A stretch of DNA of 64,000 nucleotides from assembly GCA_019802505.1 (NCBI GenBank), contig JAFMOC010000445.1, positions 172,326-236,325 of the forward strand, read 5' to 3'. Source of the stretch: Corydoras sp. C115 (Eukaryota; Chordata; Actinopteri; Siluriformes; Callichthyidae). The stretch's first letter is position 1. Each line of letters begins with the position of its first letter. Below are positions 23,243-32,790 of the stretch, one piece after another. A model generated the notes under the pieces. The model was not told the DNA's origin, ran no database searches, and worked only from the letters and a program-made list of their open reading frames with translations. The translations under genes and the position numbers were made by a program.

Positions 23243-25444
23243 ATTATTAAATTCCCTAAACAAATATAAAAGCTACATCCGTCTTCTGATTCATCATACA
23301 ATGCAAACTTAACAAGTCAACACGCCGCATGTAACGTTCCGCAGTTGGTCCTGATTTTGGCCGAAGGTACTATAATGGATCACGACAGCCTAAAAATAAG
23401 GATTTTTTAAATTTGTTTCTGTGAAAAGTCACAGCGGTCACACTGTCTGATTATTAAAGCAATAAGACTCTCAGAGAGTTTGTGTTGAAGTGATTTCGTA
23501 TTGTGTTTAGGAAAACGTCACGCTGTAAATACACACGAGTTGCTCATTACGTTTAAAAAATGGTGACAAAAGCAATGCCTTAACAACAAACGTCGATGTT
23601 CAAAACATGATTCACTTATTTAATCAAAATCCTCAACAAAACATGAATTTTTAATCCATAATAATATATATTTCTATTATTTTATCTACACCCACTAGAC
23701 CTGTGTTCTGGAGATGGATCCTCACATTTTGTAGCGTTTTGTCCATTTGGACGTCATCGGCTCTCGTTGGTTAAATATTTATTAGTCCGAGACCCTCCTC
23801 GCGCTCTGTGTGATGTAACTATGTATGAAGTCACAGTATTTCAACAAGTATCACTGAAGGGAAATGAAAGCATCTTTAGTGCTACCTGAAGACCTGCAGC
23901 GTGGCGCCATGATGAACCTGTATGATACAGAAATAACGAAAGAAATGGAGTCGCCCCGTCTGAGGAGCCCTGCTTTAACCTCTGCCATGTGCAATCAGGC
24001 TTTGATGATAGATGACTTTCATTTTGCGCTGCGTGCCTCCGTGGGCAAGACCGTCCACCATGTCTTCCCGTCTTAATTCGCTCTGTCCGTCTGGTTCTTG
24101 ATGTCCAAGTACTGACTTTTGGAGAACACAGTAATTTGTTTGGACTGATGTAAAGTCCCGATGCTGTTATCAGTATCACATTCACATGCATCATCATTTC
24201 CACCGTCACATTTCATCGGTGCGCGCTTTGTTGCCTCACATTGTGAGCACGGTGACTCAGAGAAGACGCCGCGGTACCCAGGCGGCCATTAATGTGAATC
24301 TGACAGAAACAAGTGACTTCAATGCATGTGAATCCATAGTGGCTGCACTTCACTCACCATGTTCCAATTAACCGGTTCTTTTAATTAATGAAAAATCTCT
24401 GCGTTTATGACATGGTTCTCTACGCGGCGTCATCGGCGCCATGCACCCCGGCTTTTAATTATGGCAGCTGTAGATAAATTAATAGATAGGATGTTCTAGG
24501 ATGCTGGCCATGGGAATAGCTGATACATGTAAACCATAGCTTCCATAGCACCACGGTCGCCATGGAGACTGCCTCTATCGACCACAAGTTCCTTATGAGT
24601 CTTTGCTGTTTGGCGGAGATTACACCAGACCTCCATATTCCTCAGGTGACAGAGATCATTAAAGACATTCATCCTGCTCACTTCGTCTCGTTAAGATGAA
24701 GATTAAGTGAGTTGAACTGATCGTGTGGTTTGGTCCTATATGAATCTTTTGACTCACATGGGCAGGGCTGCGGTCCAATAATGGGAATATCAACGACCAT
24801 TTTTTTCATTTATCAGTGGCAGTCAAGCCGTCAAAGCACTCTAAGTGTTTATAATAGTGATTTACCGAGCCGGTCTAATCCAGTTTTCAGTTTATTACAT
24901 GCAGCTAACTGGTACTTAGACTCTTAAGTCCATTTTATTTGCTCCACCGACCATTAAAGAGCAGTTCAAATACAGTTAGCATTCACCCGGCAGTCACACC
25001 CCCTTCTCCAATTTCAAATGTTACGATAGTTTACTTAACTTTATGACCTCGCGTCGCCTTTTTACGACAGAATCCACATTCTCTTTTTCTCTTCATTAAT
25101 GCCATGCATCAATACGGCTGCCATTGATCAGCAGAACAGATAATCAGTTGATTGCGGTCCAGCCACTAGATGCTAAAAAAAATCCATCTTGCTGGATCTC
25201 CATCTTCCTTAATCTTTTATGCAAAAGATAATATTTTTTATCACATTTTTAATATTACATTAAACATCCAGTAAACAGACGTTGGAGATAAATGACCCTG
25301 TATGATGATATCATTATGTTTAAGAAAAGAATTCTGAATATGAGTACCGTATAGAAAATACAGTCAAAAGTATAGATACCCTCAAATAAATCTATACGAA
25401 CACATCTTCAACAGAAAACAAACATTTTTTTTAATTATAAAATA
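23243..25444. other. repeat-free stretch, possible conserved non-coding DNA
   Basis: About 2.2 kb with no recognisable transposon and no supported gene. Short frames on both strands lack domain character. The position upstream of elfn1 makes introns of its 5' UTR or enhancers plausible, but nothing in the sequence proves it. A weak phrase ACAGTCAAAAGTATAGATACCC at 25361-25382 resembles a decayed DNA transposon end. Confidence 0.35.
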
Positions 25445-25456
25445 CAGTTAATATTT

Positions 25457-25771
25457 CATCCATTCATTATCTCCCACTTTATGCTCTATTAGGGTCGCGG
25501 GGGGGTTTCCCATGCCCATCCAGGGGAGAACATTTCGGGTGCTGGGCAGATACACCCAGGACAGGGCGCCAATCTATCGCTGGGCACACACTCACTCACA
25601 CAGACACACTCTATATGGGACAATTTGGAGAACTCAATTGACTTGATCCTTGTTTTTGGACTGTGGGAGGAAACCCACGTGGACACAGGGAGAACATGGA
25701 AACTCCACCTAGATGGATTCGAACCGGGAATCCCTAGTGCTGAGAGGCGAACGTGCTAACCACTAAGCCCC
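25457..25771 (-). mobile_element. SINE-A with TSD and internal deletion
   Basis: Young-class copy lacking one of the two GGAGAACCCGGAGGAAACC repeats in its body and the end of its head. The perfect 12-bp TSD CAGTTAATATTT is at 25445-25456 and 25772-25783. Confidence 0.92.
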
Positions 25772-25805
25772 CAGTTAATATTTAACTACTTTATTTAACT
25801 TATTA

Positions 25806-26290
25806 AAATTGTAAGTAGAGTATGATATAATACACCTACCTACATATGAAAATATCTAACTACATACCAACCTACAAACCAACCGACCTACCTAACCAAA
25901 TATATAAAATACACCTACCTACAACCCTACAAACCCCCCCTCACTTACAACCTTAACTAACTACAAACCTACCTACCTACATAACTACCTACCTAACCAA
26001 AAATACCAACCCACTTACAAACCCACACACTTACAAACCTAACTAATTACATACCGACCTACCTACCTAACAAAAAATACCCACCTACCTACAAACCTTC
26101 ATACCTACAAACCTACCTACCTAACCAAAAACACATACCTAACCTACAGAACCTACAAACCAACCTAGTGACCCACATACACACCTACTTAAATACATAC
26201 AACCCCAGCTACATACTCACCAACCCACATATCTACCCATCAACATCCATACCTACTTACATAGATACCTATCCACCTACATGTGTCTAC
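25806..26290 (+). repeat. degenerate ACCTACCTACAAA-type tandem array
   Basis: Nearly 500 bp of irregular repeats of CCTAC, ACAAACC and CTAACCAAA words with very few G on the plus strand. It is a decayed simple-sequence array and marks the left edge of the SINE-poor block. Confidence 0.88.
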
Positions 26291-26930
26291 AGTATATACT
26301 AAGATATATAATATTCACACAGAGGGATACAGCTGCCTAAACACAAAAAAAAGTCTAAATTTGCAGTTTCTCCTAGCATTGTAATACGTTGCTATCATGT
26401 CTGTGAGCGTCACTTCTTTAACTCCAGCAGAGTTGATGTAAACAGCTAAAGTGAATATCTGGAACAGGAACACGAGTCCTATAGAACAATACACCAATAA
26501 ACAGTACTGATGAAAGCCTGCTCGCATATTTTTGAAGGCCTTGATTCAATCACAGAGTCACAGATTAAGTTCTAAGATCAAATAACGCATGTGGTTTTTT
26601 AGCGATTAGCCATTTCAGAGGCTAATAAGGTGGAATTTCCAAGCAGAATGTTTTCAGTAATATATTTGCATGTTATAAGGATTGCTAAGCTAATTTTGTG
26701 CGTGCTGTCAGGCGGTAATTGGCCTCCGTGTGGTACGACTGCGCTTAATGCAGTCTATTTTGGGCTGAAAGCAGAGAAAGAACCATAACAACTGTGTACG
26801 CAGGATGTTGGGTCAGCTAAACAAAAAACGACTGAAAGTCTTTGTTTTCGGTGTAATTAGCGTTAATGGTTTGGTTAACAGCTTGTTATTTACTTATGAA
26901 AAAGTACTTCATGGCGCCTCACGCTTGTTC
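26291..26930. other. gene-free stretch, probable intron before the elfn1 coding exon
   Basis: AT-rich, without repeats. It ends in a pyrimidine-rich tract (CTTGTTCTCTTTCCTTTTCC) that precedes the AG at 26944-26945. Confidence 0.5.
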
Positions 26931-26962
26931 TCTTTCCTTTTCCAGTGTTCCAATTGTCCGAA

Positions 26963-27055
26963 ATGGGGCCTTCAGAGGGGCGGCTCATCACCTGCCGATT
27001 CGGACGCCGCGCACGGAGCGGCTCAGTGACCCGACCACGGATCATAACTGTGTGA
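26963..27055 (+). promoter_or_regulatory. upstream open reading frame, 30 codons
   Basis: ATG at 26963 in a fair context (AAATGG) opens a 30-codon frame that begins MGPSEGRLITC and ends TVITRP-free at TGA 27053. It closes before the main start, so it could lower elfn1 translation if this leader is transcribed. Its reality depends on the predicted splice site. Confidence 0.35.
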
Positions 27056-27102
27056 ACTAAAGCTACTAGCATCAACTCTGCGTCGATAATCTGCCTGAGG
27101 TG

Positions 27103-27117
27103 ATGGTTACCGAGTAG
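27103..27117 (+). promoter_or_regulatory. minimal upstream open reading frame (MVTE)
   Basis: ATG GTT ACC GAG TAG, four codons plus stop, in a context with G at +4 (GTGATGG). Very short uORFs of this kind can stall or reinitiate ribosomes. Function here is only inferred. Confidence 0.35.
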
Positions 27118-27229
27118 ACAGTTCAACGGTTACAGCTTTGCCTCCTGCACACCTCGCTGTAAAGTCCACACTTTATCCAAATATCGGTCCCGACATTCAG
27201 AAGCCCGTGGGCTTGCAGGCGGCTCAGAC

Positions 27230-29665
27230 ATGAATGAAGCTCAGACGTCCGATTCACGGCGGGCAGGCGGAAGTGTCAGGGGTTTCATGACCAGTGCCTT
27301 ACTCTGGTGGACCGTGGCCGTTTTGTCGTTTTCGTTCTCTCGGATGCCCGTTGCCGAGGCCGATTGCTGGTTAATTGAGGGAGAGAAGGGTTTTGTTTGG
27401 CTGGCCATCTGCAGCCAGAACCAGCCACCCTACGAGGCGATCCCCCTGCACATAAACAGCACTATAGTTGACTTGAGACTTAATGAAAACAAGATTCGCA
27501 GCATCCATCTTTCTGCCCTCAGCCGCTTTGGCAACCTCACCTACCTGAACCTGACCAAGAATGACATCTCCTATATCGAAGACGGCGCTTTCTCCGCTCA
27601 GTTTAACCTGCAAGTGTTGCAGATTGGCTTTAATAAGCTGAGAAACCTGACTGAAGGTATGCTGAGAGGCTTGGGAAGGCTTCAGTACCTCTACCTTCAA
27701 GCCAACCTGATTGAGACCGTCTCCAGCAATGCCTTCTGGGAGTGTCCCGCCATTGAAAACATCGATCTGTCCATGAACCGGATCCAGCAGTTGGATGGAA
27801 GCACCTTCCGTGGTCTGTCCAAACTAAGCACATGCGAGCTGTACTCCAACCCCTTCAGCTGTTCCTGCGAGCTCCTGGGATTCCTGCGCTGGTTAGTATC
27901 GTTCCCTAACAGGACAAGCGAGAGGATGGCGTGCGATACACCGGCAGGCCTCGCTGGTTATAGTTTGTTGAGCCAGAATCCCAGGATGCCAACGTACCGG
28001 AATGCTTTCCATGCTCTGTCTACTGTCTGTACGGATGACAATGTGACTCCATATCCGCATGGCTCTTTAGACGGGGGCACGTCCACAATTCCCATAGACC
28101 TCACCCCTTGCGGATTGGACGATTGTTCTTCGGGGACGCCTCCAGACGAGCCAATAAGCATCAGCACAACCTATATTGACCAGGAAGCTCACCCCATCAT
28201 AAAGCTGAAAGAAGTGACACACACAAGTGCAGTTATCACGGTGCAAATCCCAAACCCCTACCGCAAAATGTACATCCTCGTCCTTTACAACAACAGCTTC
28301 TTCACGGACATACAAAACCTGAGAAGCCATAGGGAGGAGATTGAGCTGCCAAACCTTAAACCCCACACTGACTACACATACTGTGTGGCATCCATCCGTA
28401 ATAATTTGAGATATAATCACACCTGCTTGACCATTTCCACAGGAACACGGACAATGCGAGAGCCTGTGCCAAATGACTCCACAGCTACCCATTACATCAT
28501 GACCATACTGGGCTGCTTTTTCGGAATGGTCATCGTGTTGGGTATGGTGTACCACTGCCTCAGAAAGCGCAAGAAGCAGGAGGACAGCAACAGCAAGAAG
28601 CTTGAGAAAATGAAACGCAACTTGATTGAGATGAAATACGGAGCGGAACTGGAGGGTGGGACCATGTCTCAGCTCGCCCAGAAACAAATGATGCCCCCCG
28701 GAGAGCCCATCCAAAGGATGCCGTATTTACCAGCGGCCAGTGAAACAGACCCTTATAAAGTTCAGGAGATTTCAGGCACCCCGAAAACAGCCAAGGGGAA
28801 TTACATCGAGGTGAGGTCCGAGCAGTCCGAGCGAATGGAATGTGGCATCCCGCCATCCGAGAACAGCCAGGGATCCGTGGCAGAGATATCCACCATCGCT
28901 AAAGAGGTGGACAAAGTGAACCAGATCATCAATAACTGCATCGATGCGCTCAAATCTGAGTCCGTCTCCTTCCAGGCTGTAAAATCTGGAGCCGTCTCCA
29001 CAGCTGAGCCTCAGCTAGTCCTCATATCAGAACACCCACCGGGCAAGTCTGCTCTTCTGTCGCCAGTGTACAAGGGAGGCTACCATCACCCTCTGCAGCG
29101 GCACCACAGCATGGAAGCGCCCATTAAGCGTGCCAGCACATCCTCAAGCGGCTCCATGCGCAGCCCCAGGTCCTACCGATCTGATGGGGCCTACAGGTCC
29201 GAGCCAAAGTACATCGAGAAAACGTCCCTGGAAGAGTCAGGAATCCTGACCGTCACCCCTGCGGCAGCTATACTCAAATCCGAGGCAGAGCGAATGCGCC
29301 ACTACAGCGAGCACAGACACTCGTACCCCGGCCCCCACCACGTGGAGGAGTCGCTGGAGGTCTCCGGAAGCCGAAAGTCATCCATCTTTGAACCCCTGAC
29401 CCGTACCAGGCCACGTGAGCTCTCGTATTCGCAGCTTTCGCCTCAGTACCACAACCTCAGCGGCTACTCCAGCCCAGAGTACAGCTGCCGGCCATCTTTA
29501 AGTCTATGGGAGCGTTTCAAACTGCACCGCAAACGCCACAGGGATGAGGAGGAGTACATGGCTGCAGGTCACGCATTAAGGAGAAAAGTACAGTTTGCTA
29601 AAGACGAGGACCTCCACGACATCCTTGACTACTGGAAGGGCGTCTCGGCCCAGCAAAAATTATGA
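27230..29665 (+). CDS. elfn1: ELFN1: LRR-FN3 synaptic adhesion protein, 811 aa
   Basis: A type I membrane protein of excitatory synapses. In mammals ELFN1 is postsynaptic and recruits and modulates presynaptic group III mGluRs in trans. Layout: signal peptide ending near A44 (mature DCWLIEG...), five leucine-rich repeats at about 78-195, a cysteine-rich LRR C-cap at about 207-267, one fibronectin III domain at about 318-405, a membrane helix at about 421-443 followed by RKRKK, and a 370-residue cytosolic tail. The tail holds the family block EISTIAKEVDKVNQIINN (552-569) and ends KVQFAKDEDLHDILDYWKG, where KVQF (786-789) is the PP1-docking RVxF motif. N-glycosylation sequons include N76, N102, N107, N139, N227, N354 and N396. 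CELYSNPF, SFQAVKSGAVSTAEP and RASTSSSGS match ELFN1 better than ELFN2. One coding exon, as in other vertebrates. M20 (27287) would give a more typical signal peptide and may be the real start. Whether this is the a or b teleost duplicate is not decided. Confidence 0.97.
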   Translation: MNEAQTSDSRRAGGSVRGFMTSALLWWTVAVLSFSFSRMPVAEADCWLIEGEKGFVWLAICSQNQPPYEAIPLHINSTIVDLRLNENKIRSIHLSALSRFGNLTYLNLTKNDISYIEDGAFSAQFNLQVLQIGFNKLRNLTEGMLRGLGRLQYLYLQANLIETVSSNAFWECPAIENIDLSMNRIQQLDGSTFRGLSKLSTCELYSNPFSCSCELLGFLRWLVSFPNRTSERMACDTPAGLAGYSLLSQNPRMPTYRNAFHALSTVCTDDNVTPYPHGSLDGGTSTIPIDLTPCGLDDCSSGTPPDEPISISTTYIDQEAHPIIKLKEVTHTSAVITVQIPNPYRKMYILVLYNNSFFTDIQNLRSHREEIELPNLKPHTDYTYCVASIRNNLRYNHTCLTISTGTRTMREPVPNDSTATHYIMTILGCFFGMVIVLGMVYHCLRKRKKQEDSNSKKLEKMKRNLIEMKYGAELEGGTMSQLAQKQMMPPGEPIQRMPYLPAASETDPYKVQEISGTPKTAKGNYIEVRSEQSERMECGIPPSENSQGSVAEISTIAKEVDKVNQIINNCIDALKSESVSFQAVKSGAVSTAEPQLVLISEHPPGKSALLSPVYKGGYHHPLQRHHSMEAPIKRASTSSSGSMRSPRSYRSDGAYRSEPKYIEKTSLEESGILTVTPAAAILKSEAERMRHYSEHRHSYPGPHHVEESLEVSGSRKSSIFEPLTRTRPRELSYSQLSPQYHNLSGYSSPEYSCRPSLSLWERFKLHRKRHRDEEEYMAAGHALRRKVQFAKDEDLHDILDYWKGVSAQQKL

Positions 29666-29748
29666 TCACATATTTTGTAGTGTATTAAAGCAGAGTAAAA
29701 TCAACCATGCTTAACTCTCTGGACCAAAAAGCCAGTGTTGATTATTAA

Positions 29749-30331
29749 AGCTGCAGTAAGTAACATTTATTTATCGATTTAATTCCTTTAAAAGGCCTTT
29801 TACAAGAAACCTTAAGACCACGGTCTGCAACATTAGCCATGCTGCGCTGGGAAAGCTAACGATGCTAGACACACTAAGTTGGCGTTCTGTATTTCCAAAC
29901 GCTAAACGTAACTTACGTAGGCAAAACACCAGTAATCAAGTCTTCAAGGCCACGACTTAGCGCCAACGTGGTGCGAGAGCGACAAGTCCGTTTAATTAGC
30001 CATACTAACTAGCCTCAATGTAGGATTAGCCTGGAAAGTGTTTGTGAAGGTATTGTAGCAACGTGTTGTGTGTTGTTGTTGTAGCTCAGGAGGAGTCAGA
30101 GGAACGCGTGAACACACAAAAACTGTGAAACACCACGAAACCGGTGTTTCCAGCGCCCCCCCGTGGTTCGTTCTGGGATTTACTAAACTATTATTTATTT
30201 ATTACCTCGTCAGGCTTCAGGACAAATCATGGCGTGTGAGGCCAACACACTCAGCGGTCCTGTTTTAAACCGAATAGCTTTTTGAATGAAAGCTTGACGT
30301 TTTTATTTAACGGGGGTTACGTACTGCAGCT
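29749..30331. mobile_element. TTAA-flanked inverted-repeat element (583 bp) just 3' of elfn1
   Basis: The ends are AGCTGCAGTAAGTAAC (29749-29764) and GTTACGTACTGCAGCT (30316-30331), inverted repeats with one mismatch. Each is bordered by TTAA (29745-29748 and 30332-30335), as expected for a piggyBac-like target duplication, although TTAA could also be part of the inverted repeat. There is no transposase. It starts 83 bp after the elfn1 stop codon and so probably lies in the 3' UTR. Confidence 0.8.
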
Positions 30332-30335
30332 TTAA

Positions 30336-32499
30336 AGAAAAACATACTCATTTTTAGACTTAGCTACGATTTCATTCTGAACTCACTGACTAGCTATTTT
30401 TTGGTATTTGATAAGAAAAGATGATTCGTTAGATCTTGCAGTGAGATATGTGCCAAATGACAATAGATGACTTTTAACAGTATTAACCTCAAATGAAAAC
30501 ACTTTTTATATATCAGAATAGAAGTAATAATAGAGTATAATTGTCTAATTCTTATTAGTGTCATTCTTCTTATTATTAATGCCATAATCTTCATTGTTTC
30601 TTCTTATTATTAATATTATTATTATTGAGTACTGGAATTGATTTTGGTTATAGCATGGCCGTGTCCTGTGACAGTATATTGACTGTTGTGCTCAAGGAGC
30701 AAATAACTTTCCTAAAACGTCTGCCGAACACTGTTCACCCCAACGTACGGTTTCCAACCGAACTGTTCTCGTGAATATATATTTTTGGAACTGTTTAAAC
30801 GAACCTCTGCAGAATTCTCCAATCACCCAGAGGGAATTGAGCAGGGAAGCTGCTTTCCACAGAAGCATGTGTTGGCTCGTGGAACGAAACACTGACTTTG
30901 GGAAAAGAGAACAGCTTCGGTTCGCACTTTGTTTTCTGTAAAAAGTTTCAAAGTTTCCGTTCAAATCTGCAATGAATGTCTCAAATCCTCATGGATTGCA
31001 CTGTTCGATTGCACAAAAATACTCACGCCGAAATTCAGACGCTGCGAAGGCGAAGACTCCTCTCCTCCTCGCCGGCTCACAGAGATATTTTCTCATTTCT
31101 AGCGGCCGCACCGAGGGAACGGACTTCACCCCGGATCGCCCCGAATCGCCCCGACACGATCCCGATCATACATATAGAAGAATGTATAATCTATTTTCTC
31201 AGTATCCCACCATTTTTTATGTCATTAATGTCTTCTATTACCTTTTACGGCTACATTGTGCTTTTCTAAGCCCCCAGTTCTATTCCCTGAGTAACGGAGC
31301 CAAAAGTGCCAACGATGCGAAGGCCACCTCCTCTTCCTCACTAACACTCGAAACCATCATGGCCTCCAGACTGAGTTCTTGTGAGATCCGTTCAGAGATT
31401 AACTCAGAAGTTCCTTCCACAGATCCTGAGCCGGCGTTCTGAACTGCTGACTCGCCGGAGTCTCTGAGAGAGTGATCTTTTTTCACAGACTGTAACTCTG
31501 ACACACCTCTAAAGACCCCACCGCTGGGAATGGGCTATAAATTCTGCAGAAACTACTCACTTCAAAGAGGCTACACAAGGCTCGGGCCGTGCTCATAATT
31601 CAGGCATGGTGGTTGTGGTTTATGGGAGAAAAAAAAAAGATTTCTCCAAAAAAAAAAAATTCTGGCTTCATAATGAAAAGGATGCAGAATGAACCTCGAT
31701 GACGTATTTATAATTAAATCCTAAAAGGATTTCAGGATTAACTTATACAACCTGAAGCATGTCGGTATCTCGCCATTACACCTGTATGAGCTTACTGGAG
31801 GTTCCATTTCAAAACCATTAGAACGTATGGATTGGGTCCTGTGTTCAGTTCTAAAGTCCACAGTTGCTATGGAAATAAAAGACCAGTTCGTAAGAGCATG
31901 CGTGAGGTCAGATGTGATCAGATCAGCTGAAGGAGAAGCGCTAGTCTGGAATCGATGCTTGATTTGTTCCTGATAATTGACACTCGTCAGCACAGAGAGG
32001 TCTGTTATCTCTTTAGAACATGGAACCAGACATCTCAGCAACATACTGTTTTATCCATCCGTCCATCCATTATGATAATAATATTAAAATGATCATAATA
32101 ATGATAATAATACATGCAGGACAGGGCGGCAAACTATCGCCTATTTTCTTCTGAAATGAATGAGGAATTGCTTGAACCAAAGTCTTTAAAAGCTGAACAT
32201 CTGTTTTTCCTAAAAACAGAGACCAACCTGTCCTTGGTTTTGAATAGACCCTCCAGCAAGCTTAAGGAGACGTGTGAGTTGCGTCCGAAATCGCATACTA
32301 CCTTCTACAAAAGTGGACAGAAGCAGAAGAAAGTTCCCCGGGTGACGAGACGAAATGCACCATTTTAACATCCAGAGCACACTGTCCTATCCCATCATTC
32401 AATTTACGTGATTGAGCTTAGAAAGAACAATATGTGAAAAAGTTGACTATCTACAAGTTTAAATAGTAAATAATACAACTGTGAAAATTGTCTTTCACG
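30336..32499. other. gene-free stretch, may include the elfn1 3' UTR
   Basis: AT-rich to about 30660, then mixed unique sequence. Poly-A runs are at 31629-31638 and 31650-31661. A small decayed SINE-A scrap (CCGTCCATCCATTATG, then GGACAGGGCGGCAAACTATC) lies at 32055-32142 with an ATA-rich insert. The plus-strand frame at 30972-31442 has no protein character. No clear polyadenylation site can be chosen. Confidence 0.45.
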
Positions 32500-32790
32500 T
32501 ATTTCCATTAGGGGGCGCCACAGTGGATCATTATTCTCCATCTCACTCTGACCTTACTATTCTCCTCTGTCACCTCCACCACCTGCATGTTTTCCCTCAC
32601 CACACCCATAGAACTCATCTTTGGTCCCCCACCTCCTGCCTGGTGGTTCCATCCTCAGCGTTCTTCTGCCGAGATGAACCTCACTTCTCTGGACACGTCC
32701 CAACAACCTCAATCACACCTCCCTAACGTTGTCTCTGAATCATCATACCTGTCCCGTCCCTCTAATAACCTACTTCTTAATCTTGTCAAT
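32500..32790 (-). pseudogene. LINE reverse-transcriptase C-terminal remnant
   Basis: Translated on the minus strand, this gives a degenerate string with several stops that still contains MTIDKIKK, IRGTGQV, RDNVREV, LGRVQRSE and LGRRTLRMEPPGRR. The order matches the C-terminal end of a widespread non-LTR retrotransposon polymerase (family wording like MDRIRNELIRGT...VRWFGHVQRR...RMLRMEPPGRRKRGRP). It is a dead fragment of about 290 bp, and family and 5' extent are unclear. It is the only retrotransposon-coding trace in the window. Confidence 0.75.

Larger units (their letters stand above)
26946..27229 (+). other. elfn1: 5' UTR part of the elfn1 terminal exon
   Basis: A good 3' splice site (TTCTCTTTCCTTTTCCAG) ends at 26945. 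Base composition then shifts to GC-rich sequence leading into the coding frame. In other vertebrates ELFN1 has non-coding upstream exons and one coding exon, which fits. Two upstream open frames lie in this leader (26963-27055 and 27103-27117). No start site or promoter can be placed from the sequence. Confidence 0.55.

Noticed and set aside
28067..28714. 215-codon minus-strand frame opposite elfn1
   Set aside because: It is the shadow of the conserved elfn1 coding frame.
27230..29665. ELFN2 as the identity of the LRR-FN3 protein
   Set aside because: The QQKL ending resembles ELFN2, but the LRR cap (CELYSNPFSCSCELLGFLRW) and the middle tail (SFQAVKSGAVSTAEP, RASTSSSGS) follow ELFN1.
30972..31442. 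156-codon plus-strand frame downstream of elfn1
   Set aside because: No signal peptide, domain, composition bias or splice context is visible. An overlapping frame is open over part of the same stretch.
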